Shown here piece after piece: positions 20,500 through 32,200 of a DNA stretch of 64,000 nucleotides. The notes under the pieces are model-generated. The model ran no database searches. It saw nothing but the letters and a program-made list of their open reading frames with translations, and was not told the DNA's origin. Position numbers and translations under genes: made by a program. This stretch comes from Sphaerolaimus hirsutus (Eukaryota > Nematoda > Chromadorea > Monhysterida > Sphaerolaimidae). The stretch covers positions 3,658,001 to 3,722,000 of the forward strand of contig OZ038458.1 in NCBI GenBank assembly GCA_964036195.1, read 5' to 3'. Each line of letters opens with the position of its first letter. Position 1 is the first letter of the stretch.

Positions 20500-20866
20500 T
20501 CAAATTTTTGGGTTGTCAGTATCTCAAAATTATAAAGTATACAGATAACATAAACAAAATTTTAAAAAATTAACTCTGTCAGGGTAATCATAGAATTGTC
20601 AGGAGCAAAACAATATGCGACACAGGTAATACGACAACAAGTTATTTTTGGATGATAATTCACGTCATAAAACAGATCTACTGCTAAAACAAGCAAAATA
20701 ATAATAGTATTTATATACATTGACACTGTGCAAATATTTTAATCGATCATAATTAATCAGCATGAGATTCTGTGGAATGTAAAAATTCCTAAACATTTGC
20801 ACTACAAAACAGTTTCCATAGACCCTTACACAACATCATGTTGACTATTTACTAGTGATGTAAAAA

Positions 20867-20992
20867 AGCACCATGGCGCTAGCGCCAAAGTAAAAAGTTC
20901 TACGGAGCTTGGCGCCATTTTTCAACATTGGCAACATGAGCAGAGGGTACTTCTGGCGCTTGGCGCCAACGTTTTGGCGCTTTTACACCACT
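20867..20992. mobile_element. GGCGCC-filled element with AGTGATGTAAAAA ends
   Basis: Ends TAGTGATGTAAAAAAGC and GGCGCTTTTACACCACTA, same family as 48412-48492. The 8-bp flanks agree only partly, so the copy is decayed. Confidence 0.7.
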
Positions 20993-20999
20993 ATAATTG

Positions 21000-21560
21000 A
21001 CTAATACTATGCGGCAAATGTAAAAATGTGAATGTAAAAATGCCCTTACCATCATCAACGTTGCATAAACTGAACTCATTTGATATTGAAATAAATTTTT
21101 TCCAGTAAAAGCACAACTGAACTTTTATCACCGCTCAAACGCTTCATTTTTATCATTGAAAACAACATGAACAAAATACATTTAGTTAGAACTTTCATTA
21201 AAAAAAAATCGAAACAATAAAAATACTTTTCATCATTAATTATTCTTTTCTTAAAAAATTCTTTCTACTTGATTTCCATGTCCGTAACACCAAAAAATAA
21301 ACAAAGTTAAAAATTAGATATCAGGTGCAGGATAAAAACACAAAATAAATAATTTGGAAAATACACATATAGGCACCGAAATAACGGTACTTTAACTGGC
21401 AAGTAAATAATTTTTCACAATTCCTGCAAATGAAACGCAACAAAAAATTGACATAATGTAAATCGTAAAAACAATTTGAAACGAACATCGAATCTGTTAT
21501 AATAAAAAATAATTTTATAAAAAAATTTATAATGATGTAAAGATTTTAGATACATAAATT
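21000..21560. other. AT-rich stretch downstream of M1 locus A
   Basis: Lies 3' of the locus A stop codon on the minus strand and would hold its 3' UTR. No element ends or second gene are seen. Confidence 0.45.
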
Positions 21561-21713
21561 TTATAGATCATTATACGCTTTACACCATGCAACTATCGTC
21601 TCAGCATAATTTTTTACCCAATCTGAATTTTTCTTCGCTTTTTCCAACTGAGTCATTGCAGTCAACTTTCCTTTGCCCAAATTGTCCTTGTGCTTTTCCA
21701 GAAATTCTTCCAG
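21561..21713 (-). CDS. M1 locus A terminal exon
   Basis: Reads LEEFLEKHKDNLGKGKLTAM and ends WCKAYNDL with TAA at 21561-21563. Acceptor attcgtag, phase 0. Confidence 0.85.
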   Translation of the reverse strand: MEEFLEKHKDNLGKGKLTAMTQLEKAKKNSDWVKNYAETIVAWCKAYNDL

Positions 21714-24006
21714 CTACGAATTCACAAAATTAAATAGAATAGGGCTTGGATATGACTTTTGAATGAAATCAATAAAATCCGACAGATTTACGCAACGAAT
21801 TTTAAAATTCCCAACCCTAAGCTAGGGAATTTTACCATACTGTATCGGTTTCACCGGTAGATGTGATAGTTTTCCGGTAATTTACCGAGTTTCCTACCCT
21901 AACATACATATGGGCACTGCATTACGAACTGGGTGCCAACTTGACAGTAGTTGACATCAGGGACGTAGCCAGGATTTTTGAGCGGGGGGGGCGGATTGTA
22001 TACGGAGCCCGGCGTACGGGGGGGGGCGGCGCCCCCCCCCCCCTAAAATTTTACCCCTGTAGTAAGGGAATGGCGCCATGGCGCTAGCGCCATTCGTAGG
22101 CGCCACACCATGGCGCCACTGGCGTTAGCATTGGCGCCAAAACACCAGTATACGTCTGTTTTGTACAGGCATATAGAGCGACATGGACAGGAATTGGGTC
22201 CATTTTCACTGACTTTGAAGCCGCGGAGACCAGTCAGCCGAAAATATATGCTGTGAAGAGAAAATGCGCGCTTGCGCGCAAAATTTTTTCAAACTGTCGA
22301 CAAAATCGTCTTCTGGAAGTGCCATTTCTGGCACATTTTTTGGTCCGGCCCGGGAAGGGGGGGGGGGCGCCCCCCGCCCCCCCCCCCTGGCTACGTCCTT
22401 GGTTGACATTGGTTATTAGGTGGTTTCCATGTCAACTCAGATTTTAGTAGACCGGACACAGAACGGTCTTCGAATGCCCCAATATAGAAAAACAAATATT
22501 GGTGCGTGCGCAGTTGAACATCGCTTATGCGATCCGTCAACTAAAATCCTAATTGAGATGGAAACCAATTGACACACGTCAACTAGTACTGTACTAGTAC
22601 AACTAGTACTGTAATGAAACTACAGAAAAGACACAAACCGGTTTAACGGAAGTCATTCCCTCAGTGGCGGCAATTAGCAATGTGTGCAGAGATGATGATT
22701 CTGAGTATCTGCAATGGTAAAAACGATGTTCTCATAGTGCCTACACACACTAACTTTCTACTGAAATTTAAAACAATTTGGAATTCATACCACATTTGAA
22801 ACAGTAGAAACATTTGAAGGGTTTGAACGCATCTGAGTTTACCGGAATGAGTGATTATTAATGTCTGTCAACAGCAGTTGACGGACACCTAATTCCGCTA
22901 AACTTAACAACCTTCAAAGCCGAAAATGTTTTGAAGTTTCGGTTGAAAAGTAGTGTGTGTAGGTATAGTATTCAGGTATTCAGTATTCCCGGTAAAAACT
23001 CTAAAATTACAACCCATTTACCCCCCCCCCCAAAACACACCTCTCTTTCAGCTCCGGCCACCTGTCAGAGACAAACTTCCACACGAGCTGTCTGGCTGCG
23101 CGGTGTTCGGCTAGGGGCTGGAACAGCAGCGCCGCCTCGGACATCCGGATGGGCCCGTCCGGCTGCAGCACCTCGCCGATGTAGCTGCATGGGGGGGGGG
23201 GGGGGGGATTATTAACTGGAGGCTAGCATTTGAGGGGGCTATGAAGCATATGGTTATCACTTGGGACAAGGACGTAGCCCGGGTCGGACAAGAAAATATA
23301 CCCGAAAAGGTGCTTCCGTAAAGCGATTTTGTCGCCAGTCCGGAAAAATTTTGCGCGCAAGCGCGCATTTCGGCGCCGCACAGTATATTTTAGTTATACC
23401 TGTAGTTTAGGACCAAAAAAGCACTGAAAATTCGCCCCCGTCGCTGTGTATGTATGTAAAATACATACAAGTACAGCACTATTTGGCGCTAATGCCAACG
23501 CCAATGGCGCCATGGCGTCGCGCCTACGAATGGCGCTGGCGCCACGGCGCCATCCCTTTACCACAGGGGTCAAATTTAGGGGGGGGCGCCGCACCCCCCC
23601 GTTCGTCGAGCTCCGTATACAATTCCCCCCCCCCCGCTCAAAAATCCTGGCTACGTCCCTCACTTGGGAACCGCTTGATCAAGATTGCTCAAATTTGAAT
23701 ATTGCCTGGATGTCGGGGCTAGTTTGACAATAACTCGAGAATATCCAAGAATACCTACTGTATTTACATTTTCCCAAATACTACAAACATAAACCCCCAT
23801 CCAAAAACGCACTCGGTCAGCACAGAGTCCTCGTTGCTGCAGGCGAGTCCGGATATCAGACTGGACTTCTCGCTGGTCTGCGCGGTCTCCATGCGCATCT
23901 TGTCCCACAGGAACTCCCAGTCGCCTTTGGACCCGTGCCGCACGCCCACGCAGTACACAGTTTCGCGCAGATTCGGGTCGATTCTGAGCGGGTTGAGCAA
24001 TTGGGA
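21561..24006 (-). CDS. M1 aminopeptidase C-terminal end (locus A, last four exons)
   Basis: Four minus-strand exons encode the last ~150 residues of an ERAP1-like C-terminal domain, in order 23813-24006, 23041-23184, 22639-22708, 21561-21713. All junction phases agree and all introns are GT-AG. Motifs: DPNLRETVYCVGV (usual N-L-R-x-x-V-Y-C), KGDWEFLWDKM (usual E-W-x-F-L), EKSSLISGLACS, then RQLVWKFVSDRWPEL (usual G-R-x-x-A-W-x-F-x-x-x-N-W) and a tail ending WCKAYNDL and TAA. Well conserved, unlike the weakened catalytic core of locus B. Upstream exons should lie above 24006 but that side is a hAT-like element and the gap. It is either the 3' end of a neighbouring paralogue or a fragment placed by the scaffold. 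Confidence 0.85.
21958..22401. mobile_element. hAT-like element, CAGGGACGTAGCCAGG ends
   Basis: Exact 8-bp duplication GTTGACAT (21950-21957, 22402-22409). Ends CAGGGACGTAGCCAGGATTT and CCTGGCTACGTCCTTG, long G and C runs next to each end, GGCGCCATGGCGC motifs inside, and a gcgcgcttgcgcgcaaaatt block. It lies in an intron of locus A. Confidence 0.9.
22639..22708 (-). CDS. M1 locus A third-last-to-last linking exon
   Basis: Reads YSESSSLHTLLIAATEGM, matching the M1 segment before the final helices. Acceptor ccattgcag, donor CCG|gtttgt; 1 base plus 23 codons, joining both neighbours in phase. Confidence 0.8.
23041..23184 (-). CDS. M1 locus A exon with GR..W.F..NW-like motif
   Basis: Reads YIGEVLQPDGPIRMSEAALL and HRAARQLVWKFVSDRWPEL. 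Acceptor catgcag supplies the base completing Asp; donor GAGAG|gtgtgt. Confidence 0.85.
23267..23661. mobile_element. hAT-like element, GGACGTAGCC ends (copy 2)
   Basis: Exact 8-bp duplication ACTTGGGA (23259-23266, 23662-23669). Ends CAAGGACGTAGCC and GGCTACGTCCCTC; interior GGCGCCATGGCGTC and a gcgcgcaagcgcgc block as in copy 1. In an intron of locus A. Confidence 0.88.
23813..24006 (-). CDS. M1 locus A first visible exon
   Basis: Reads RIDPNLRETVYCVGVRHGSK then WEFLWDKM. Donor CCGA|gtgcgt. The 5' border (accagagcag|) is close to the end of an inserted TAGGGTGTCAAAA element. Confidence 0.8.
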
Positions 24007-24023
24007 CTGCTCTGGTGCCACAA

Positions 24024-24573
24024 CTAGGGTGTCAAAAAAATTTTTTGACGGAAAACGGAAACGGAAAAAAATTTCAGCGGCCGGAAAACGGAAAACGGAA
24101 AAAAAATTTGCACTTGGCGGAAAACGGAAACGGAAAAAAATTTTCAGTGGCCAGAAAACGGAAAAAGGGGCCGGAAAAACGGAAACGGAAAAATGGAATT
24201 TGCATGGAAATGGAAAAATTTGCTGAAATTTTGCCAAAAAACATGATAAAATCGCTGAAATTTTGCTGGAAACAGTATTTTTTTACATAATTGACAATCT
24301 GCATGACTGTTTACCAGTTTGGCTGGACCAGAAAACAGAAAGTTGAGCCAGGAAAGGGTAAAATAAGGCGGAAAGCAGAAAATTGAGGCCGAAAACGGAA
24401 AAAAGGCGGAAAAACTGGAAATTGAGCCGGAAAACGGAAAAAGGCGGAAAAACTGGAAATTTAACCGGAAAACGGAAAATGAGCCGGAAAAACGGAAACG
24501 GAAAAAAAGGTGGCGAGGAAAACGGAACGGAAAACGGAAAAAAAATTTCAGTGGCCGGAAAACGGAACGGAAA
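24024..24573. mobile_element. TAGGGTGTCAAAA element, GGAAAACGG-filled, runs into the gap
   Basis: Left end ctagggtgtcaaaaaa, then inverted arrays of GGAAACGGAAAAA and gccggaaaacgg. The right end is hidden by the gap at 24574. Complete relative at 35683-36207. Confidence 0.7.
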
Positions 24574-24773
24574 NNNNNNNNNNNNNNNNNNNNNNNNNNN
24601 NNNNNNNNNNNNNNNNNNNNNNNNNNNNNNNNNNNNNNNNNNNNNNNNNNNNNNNNNNNNNNNNNNNNNNNNNNNNNNNNNNNNNNNNNNNNNNNNNNNN
24701 NNNNNNNNNNNNNNNNNNNNNNNNNNNNNNNNNNNNNNNNNNNNNNNNNNNNNNNNNNNNNNNNNNNNNNNNN
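24574..24773. other. Assembly gap, 200 N
   Basis: Exactly 200 N within a GGAAAACGG repeat body, a likely place for assembly to break. The upstream exons of M1 locus A are expected beyond it but are not seen. Confidence 0.99.
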
Positions 24774-25224
24774 GGTTAAAAGTGGCCAAAAGTAGGTTTA
24801 AAATGGCTAAAAACAGGCATATAACCATGCATATAGCCGGAGAGCACGATTTTTAAGGTGAAAAACTATAAAAAGGTGCGAAAATTGGTGATTTTTAGCG
24901 AAAATTGGGGCAAAATTTCTCAAAAACCACTCCAGATAATAGCCTTTGGTCTTTGGGGGTAGTAGCCAAGAATTTTGCCTCGGGATAGATAGATATCTGA
25001 GCGGCCTCGGGGATAGATAGATAGCTGGCGGATTTGGAGGGGGGGCACCCCCCCCCCCAACCCCCCCCTAGGAGACCCCTGCGGCATGCGCATAACTAAA
25101 TCCACGACCTGCGGCTACATGCGGTCATTCCGATTCGATCCAAAAGTTTTATTGGCGCTGCGCACACGGACTGCGTACTGCCATTATATTTACTATTCGT
25201 CAACTATTCGACGCTTAAGCCGGA

Positions 25225-25500
25225 ATTAGAGCTCGAGCATGTAACGTGAAATGATGACGTGGAATGTTTGACGCGAAAAGTTTTGACGTGGAAAGATTTT
25301 TGAATTACAGCTATCTGACGTAGAAAGATCCGACGACATGGTGACGTGGAAAGATCCGACGACATCTTGACGTGAAAACATTGAAGGAAACGATTTGACG
25401 ACGAAACGACTTGTGACGTGAAAAGATTCAATGATGAAACGACTTGTGACGTGAAAAGATTCGACGACGAAACGACTTGTGACGTGAAAAGATTGGACAA
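25225..25500. repeat. GACGTGAAAAGATT minisatellite
   Basis: Imperfect units such as gacgtgaaaagattcgacga and cgacttgtgacgtg, next to a unique edge (ccggaattagagctcgagc) also found inverted near 39805. Same motif families at 36880-37085 and 39430-39815. Confidence 0.75.
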
Positions 25501-25702
25501 GATGGAAAATGATGATATGATAGATAGAAAATGATTAATACACTATACTGTAAATGTTTCTTTGTTTTGTTTTGTTGTTTTTTTCATTTCGAAAGCACCA
25601 TCAAACTAAAATGTTAGCCAGAGCATAGCAGTTGTCTGTCCATTCCGTTCAGTTGTTGTTTTTTTCAGCAAGGAAAAATTTACGATATGAGATTTGTATA
25701 TA

Positions 25703-26265
25703 CCGTATATCCTTGAGTAATACCCACCTCGAAAAATACCCGCCCCCTTGAATAAATCCCCCCTCTTGAATAAATCCCCCCTCTTGAATAAGTCCCCCCT
25801 CTGGGTAAAACGATCAGCAACAGACGAAAATGAAAACGAGACAAACAGAAAAAGAAAGCTATGTCTGGGCTGATTCATCGAATGCAAATGGGGTTTGGTG
25901 TGTGAAACGAAAAATACAAAAGAATGTTAGCCGACGGCCGAGACGGCACAGCAGATACATTTTGTGTACGCAGCGTATGCATACCTACCATGCTGATGAA
26001 CACGAATTTTAGGATGGATACGTTGTTTTTGTTCTTGTTGAACTGGTCATTTTCTGCATTAGATGTGTTGACGGAATGGATACAAACAATGAATAAAGTG
26101 AAAGTTTTCCTGGAAGTTCTGAGGAAAAAATAACTCCCCCCCCCTTGAATGGTACCCCCCTTGAATAATTTTAATTTTGAAATATGTTACAGAAAAAATA
26201 ACGACATCGGAAATAAACGAAAGAACATATTTACAACATAATACATGAAATAACGTTTCCCCCGG
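25703..26265. mobile_element. CCGTATATCC foldback element, right end cut
   Basis: Left end CCGTATATCCTTGAGTAATA after TA, aaaataactccccccccc on the right side. The right terminus is replaced by the start of the next element near 26266. Confidence 0.6.
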
Positions 26266-26434
26266 GGGCAGTCCCAAGACCTGTAATGTGTAAAGTAAAC
26301 TGTTAAATGTATAGTCGAATGCAAAGTATTGTAATAAAAATGAAAAAATATGATTTTATTAGTAAAGTTATCATACAGTTATATTTGCATTTGACTTTAC
26401 ATTTGGCACTTTACTGGGCTTGGGATTGCCACCT
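26266..26434. mobile_element. CAGTCCCAAGACCTG element (TGCCACTCCC family)
   Basis: Left end ggcagtcccaagacctgtaa, right end ctgggcttgggattgcca. Interior cycles of aatgcaaagtaaa as in the intron-forming copy at 31145-31340. Confidence 0.65.
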
Positions 26435-26553
26435 CGATGACAATAGACAGTTTACATTCCATTTCAATCTATTTGCGCCGTATATCTTAGAAATACAGTC
26501 CCCTCTCAGCTATGAACTTATAAAGCACCACGCTAAATACCCCCCCCCCCCCC

Positions 26554-26990
26554 TGAGGTACGTATCCAGGATTTTTGAGCGGGGGTATGCTTGTTTACGG
26601 AGGCGGCAAGGGAGGGGGCTCAGCCCCCCCTACAATTGAAGCTACATAGTGGCTTAATGGCGCTGGCGCCATTAGTAGGCGCCATGCCATGGCGCCATGG
26701 GCATTGGCGCCAGCGCCATGGAACGCGGTATATGTATGTATGTACCTATGTATGTATGTATGTACCTATGTATGTATGTAAATATACATACAAAGAAGCG
26801 AAGAGCAAAACATTGTGTGTATTTATAACGATTTGCGGCGGCCACATGGAGCAAATCTTATGATAATACCTTATGTCTGCTGAAGAATGCGCGCCTGCGC
26901 GCATTATTTTTTTACGCTGACATTGAAAAAGTCTCATTTTTCAGTCACTTTCTTGTATCGCCCGCCCCCACCCCCCTGGATACAGCCCTG
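26554..26990. mobile_element. GTAGCCAGGATTTTTGAGC hAT-like element (copy 3)
   Basis: Ends gaggtacgtatccaggattt and ccctggatacagccctg; interior GGCGCCATGCCATGGCGCC and tatgtatgtacc repeats. The 8-bp flanks are not exact, unlike copies 1 and 2. Confidence 0.7.
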
Positions 26991-27360
26991 CCCTCTCCCT
27001 AGATGTAGTGTAATAGATAATGTAAATAAAAATGGTTTTGGGTTCTTAAACGTACAATGCAGAAAGTTATACCCCCTTAAATTTTCAGTGTGTAAAAATG
27101 AACCCCCTGAGTGTATCTGGATGAACTACGGTACATAAAATATTTGTGTAATTACTACAAAATATTAACGATAACTATTTCGTGTATTTTAACGATTTTG
27201 TAGTAGCATTTAAAAAAATTTCTACCGAAATAATCACCCCCTCCCCTCATTTAACTCCCCCTCTCGGGAGCAATATGAAGCAATCACCCACACGGGGTTA
27301 TTTAGAGAAAATACAGCAGTGAGTACAAGTAATTTTTTGAATGAGGTTATTCAAATATTT

Positions 27361-27363
27361 TGC

Positions 27364-27405
<42 letters not shown>

Positions 27406-27627
27406 TTTTTAACCGAGGCTTTGTGTGAAGACATGTAAATGAACAAACACGGTTGAACGATTTTATTTAAATTAAATTTGAGTTTAAATTAATGAAAGTA
27501 AGACTTTGTAAATTTGAAAACTAAAGCACATATAGCATAGATACAAAAAGAGTAGGCTGGATGGAGCCATGTCGCCATTTCAGTTTTCACATCGATCACG
27601 GTGAAAACTAGTGTGTGTAGGGCCATT
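27361..27627. mobile_element. CACACTAGTTTTCACCGTGA element with CA expansion (copy 2)
   Basis: The left end has expanded into a (CA)n run (27367-27403). The right end gaaaactagtgtgtgtaggg and core aaaaagagtaggctggatg match 12361-12605. Confidence 0.7.
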
Positions 27628-28207
27628 ACGCTAAAACAAACAAATTTAAGAAATTTAATATAACGACAATCATTATTAACTTAACGGCATATGAATAAAC
27701 TGAAACCAATAGAAAATGACAAGATATTTCGACATATTTGGGGGCGCGCGCAGTGTATATGGTAAATGGCGAACAGTAAAATAAGTGTCAAATGTAAAGT
27801 TACATGCAAAGTAAAGTGTCAATGAAAACAAAAAAAATATTTTATTACTGAAATTTGCATGACAATTGACAGTTGACTTTGCATTTGACTTTACATGTGA
27901 CACATTACTTTGCACTTGAAAGGGCTTGGGACTACGGTTCAAACGATATCGAATACTGCTGGTTAAAATAACTTGTACATCCATATATATTATCTCAATA
28001 AAATATGCAGCTTTGCTAGGCTATACCAAAAGCAAAATATCGAAAATATTGAAATATATATATGGAATATTGACAAATTTGTAGTATCGAATATAGACCA
28101 TATTTCAATAGCGAATATAGATATGGTCCATATCAAATCAAATATCGATATCGAAATTTTTGAAAAAATATCAATTTCGTTTAACCTTACTTGGTATTGC
28201 TACCTGG

Positions 28208-28690
28208 GATTAGGGTGTCAAAAAAAAAAAAACGGGAAATAAAATTGCACTGGCGGAAAACGGAAAAGGGGGGGGAAATTATCCGCGGCAGGAAAAAGTA
28301 AAAAGGGGCCGGAAAAACGGAAACGGATAGATGTAATTTTTTGCGAAAATTACCTGGAAAATGGAATAAATTTACTGAAATTTTGAAGCAAGTTTAAATT
28401 TTTTTAAATTTTGCTGGATACAGATAAAATTCACATAGTTGATCTGCATTAATGTTCACAATTTTGGCTTCACAAAAATCATAAAGTTGAGCCAGAAAAA
28501 GTTAAAATGAGGCGAAACATATACAATCAAGATTGAAAATGGGAAAAAATTTTGAAAAGTGGAAATTGAGCCGGAGAACGGTAAAACTACGGAAAACCTA
28601 AAAATACGCCTGAAACGTAAAATTTAGTGGGTGGCCGGAAAACGGAAAAAAAATTTCAGCAGCCGGAAAACGGAACTTAATAAAATTGAC
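28208..28690. mobile_element. TAGGGTGTCAAAA element, decayed, GGAAAACGG-filled
   Basis: Starts ttagggtgtcaaaaaa and carries scattered GGAAAACGG motifs. No clear right end or duplicated flank. Confidence 0.5.
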
Positions 28691-28880
28691 TGCGGAAAAC
28701 GGAAATTTGACATACGTGAGAATACGGATTCAAACAGTATCTCTCCTAATCTTGTAATATTTTCCCTGAAAAGTCAACAAGGCAATACAGATCCAGGAAC
28801 GCCAATACCAATTTAGAAAGTTCAAAATAACACTCCGGATGCCGTTTGAACCGTACTACAGAACAGAAACAATTAAATCA

Positions 28881-28883
28881 ATT

Positions 28884-28920
<37 letters not shown>
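28881..28920. repeat. (AATC)n microsatellite
   Basis: Ten or so tandem aatc units. Confidence 0.9.
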
Positions 28921-29046
28921 CAAAATTGCCTTAAACAAACGCTTTCCACTATCATCATAATCAATTTCCACGTGCTCTTCCTGCTTTCCTTTACTGTGAA
29001 TACCATATTCATGATATTCATTCCTTAACCTAATGTGGCGGCCTCT

Positions 29047-29241
29047 TTAACGCAACGACGGGAACAGCGGCAATGCAGCGTCCATGCAGTGCGAACAAAA
29101 CGATTGATCGATGTTCTCGATTTCGCACAACTTTTGACAATCCACCCTGCCGATGAAGCACATTCCGTGCATTCGATCCACTTTGTTGCGATATAAGTGC
29201 TTGTTAGCAATGTCCAGCGGCTGTAAATTGTAAACGTTGAA
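29047..29241 (-). CDS. Unrecognised gene, terminal exon
   Basis: Reads NKVDRMHGMCFIGRVDCQKL then SFCSHCMDAALPLF and a TAA at 29047-29049. Acceptor tttttag, 65 codons in phase 0. Confidence 0.65.
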   Translation of the reverse strand, partial: FNVYNLQPLDIANKHLYRNKVDRMHGMCFIGRVDCQKLCEIENIDQSFCSHCMDAALPLFPSLR

Positions 29242-32200
29242 CTAAAAAAGTAAATAAATATATACATGGCATGTATACAGTAAATACTCGAATAAGTGCC
29301 CGTGAAGTTACATTTTCCTAAACATTTTAGGGGGGGGGGAACATTCGACATATTTGTACCTAGGGTTCAAACGGGATCCCGATCCCGATCCCGGATCCCG
29401 TGAAATTCCGGGATTTACCAGTCCCGATCCCGATCCCGATCCCGAAACCCCAATCCCGATCCCGATCCCGAAATCTCAAAAATACCAATCCCGATCCCGA
29501 TCCCGAAAGTTTTCAAATCCCGATCCCGATCCCGAGAAACTCCCAAGTCCAGGATCCCGATCCCGGAAAAATTAGTGGAAATTATAAAAGGTGAAATAAT
29601 GACGTTTTTGCATGCAAAAAAGTGGATGTAAACCCCCAGCGTCAATTTTATGCCACTTTTCTGGCATCCAACAGTGTTTTGAGACCTTTATGAACAACTG
29701 TGAATGCCAGAAAAATGGCCAAAATCTCTATCCCTAGAACCCAATCCCGATCCCGGAAAAATGCCTATCCCAATCCCGATCCCGATCCCGTGACCCCAAT
29801 CCCGGCCAATCCCGATCCTGATCCCGAAATCTCAAAAAACCAATCCCGATCCCGATCCCGAAACCCCAATCCCGATCCCGATCCCGAAATCTCAAAAAGT
29901 GAATCCCGATCCCGATCCCGAAAAGTCAATCCCGTTTGAACCCTATTTGTACCCCACCCTTGAACAACTACTACCTCAAAAAAAGTGACGAAAAATGAAC
30001 TACCTCCCTCGAATTAAGATGATAAATTGTAAATGTAAATTCATATTGTGAAAATACATATCAGCGTAAAATGATGGCGCAAACCGATTATGTAAAATTC
30101 TCCCTCGAATTAAGATTATGAAATATAAATGTAAATTCATACCGTGAAAATACATATCAGCGTAAAATGATGGCGCAAACCGATTATGTAAAATATCCGA
30201 CGTGAAAAGTTTGGCTTTCAATTCTAATTTTTCACGCCAAACTTTCCACGTCACATTTTCAAGTCAAATATTTCACGCCAAACTTTCCACGCCAAACTTT
30301 CCACGCCAAACTTTCCACGTCAAACTTTTCAAGTCAAATTTTTCTCGCCAAACTTTCCAACCCCCCAAACATGCCAAACAACCAAACATTTTTTACGCCA
30401 AACATTTTACGTAAAATTTTTCACATAGAAGATGTACAATTGTGTAATCTTGGTTTTGCACATTTGAACGTTAAACATACCTCGCAGAAAGCCTTCAAGT
30501 GTTCGAAAGTTCCACAGCCGAAAAACGTTTATTTCTTCAATTTGCCCGTGTTCCAAAGACCGTACGCTTTGTCTACCACTGTCTTGACGACGCCCTTTGA
30601 CACGAATTCCGTCGATCTATCCGCGTAAACTGTTACCTATAAATGAATGAGATTATCGTAATGTAAAGTAACATATCTTAAACATAGATCTATACTAGTA
30701 TCCGTGATTAAGAGAAATTCCGGCAGTTGACAGACACGATACCTCCCGAAAAACAAAATGGAACACCGCACTCTAAAAATAAAAAAACCAGATCAAGGAA
30801 ACATTTAATCCCATATCCCTATCCCAAAATACTCCCAAGTATCTGCTCTCAATTTCGGTATTGTTTCCCCAAGTCCGGAATTCAGACAGAAAAAAAATTG
30901 TGAAAATATTTATAATTTATTTTATAATATTACATATTACTAAAATATTTAACGCCAAAAAGCAACATACTTCTGTATATAATGTTAGAAAAAAAATAAA
31001 TTCATAAAAAATTAAAAATGTAAATTACCTCATATCCTTCCGGGATGGGCGCATAGAACGAAAAGTGTTCCATCATTTCGATTTGTTCCATCGTATCGCA
31101 TCCATTTTTGTCACATTCGGTGCACAATTTGATCCACAAAACGCCTAGTGGCAATCCCAAACCCTCTGAATTGTAAGGTAAGGTGTAAATTGCAAGTGTA
31201 ATGCAAAGTAAACTGTCCATAAAATTAAAATATTCAAAAAAATTTTGAACAATATCTGGAAATTTTTGACAAATGACAGTTTACTTTGAATTTTCCTTTC
31301 CAATTGACACTACACACTGTGGAGGGTTTGGGAGTGCCACCTGGTTGCACGAAGTGGGCCGTGTCGAAGGTCTTTATCGGCAATGACGCCGACTCGTTGC
31401 GAAAATATATCTGCGTACAAAATTATTGATGTAAAACGTTTCACGTGAGTGACGTGAAATGTTGACAAGACAAGTTCTACATGAAAATTAAGATGTGAAA
31501 AGTATTTAGATTCCATCCTAGTCAGTAAAAGTGGTTTTAAATTTAAGAGATTTTACACTGCATGCACCAGAGTAAAAATAATTTAAATTCACCCACGTCC
31601 TTGATTCCACACATGAATCTTTGACCGCGCCGACCTTGGCAGCAGTTTTCGCGGGGCCCACATTTGTAGAAGTTTTTAAGTCTGTTTTGTTGACGCCGAG
31701 TTGATCGCTAACCTCGCCAACGTCGACACTGACACATGAATCTGTGATTGTAGGTAAAATAAATGAAACATTAAATATAAAACAGACTAAGTAAGTACTT
31801 GTACATATTTAAATAAATAATTATGAAATGTTACTGTACACTTTATAAATATTTTTAAGCAATTTAAGACTACAATAAAGTTTATTGGTGTACACTAATA
31901 TATGAAATTACCTTTATTGTTGGAATCCGCAGCGCCTGAAATCTCTAAACGAGACGCAATGTCATCTGGATTTTGGATTTGTGCTGATGTCGGACGCTCA
32001 GAAACAATATGTGAGGCCGGCTCTTTTCCATGTGACATTGGGCGTTTGTCGGCAGCAGACAGATTCGGTTCTTGAGCCATTTGCGGAACAGTGGCACTCG
32101 TGGTAGTTACCTAAAAATGTGATTAACTAGTCATTCAGGGACATATCCTGGATTTTTGAGCGGGGGGGGGCGCTTGTTTACGGATCCCCCGTGTGGAGGT

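Noticed and set aside
24015-24304. Frames rich in Lys/Asn or Phe/Pro around the gap, also 35303-36224
   Set aside because: They translate GGAAAACGG repeats and have no other support.
29354-29939. Frames with Pro-Asp-Pro or Ser-Arg-Ser repeats, also 32452-32743 and 33259-33863
   Set aside because: They translate the GATCCC arrays of hAT-like elements.
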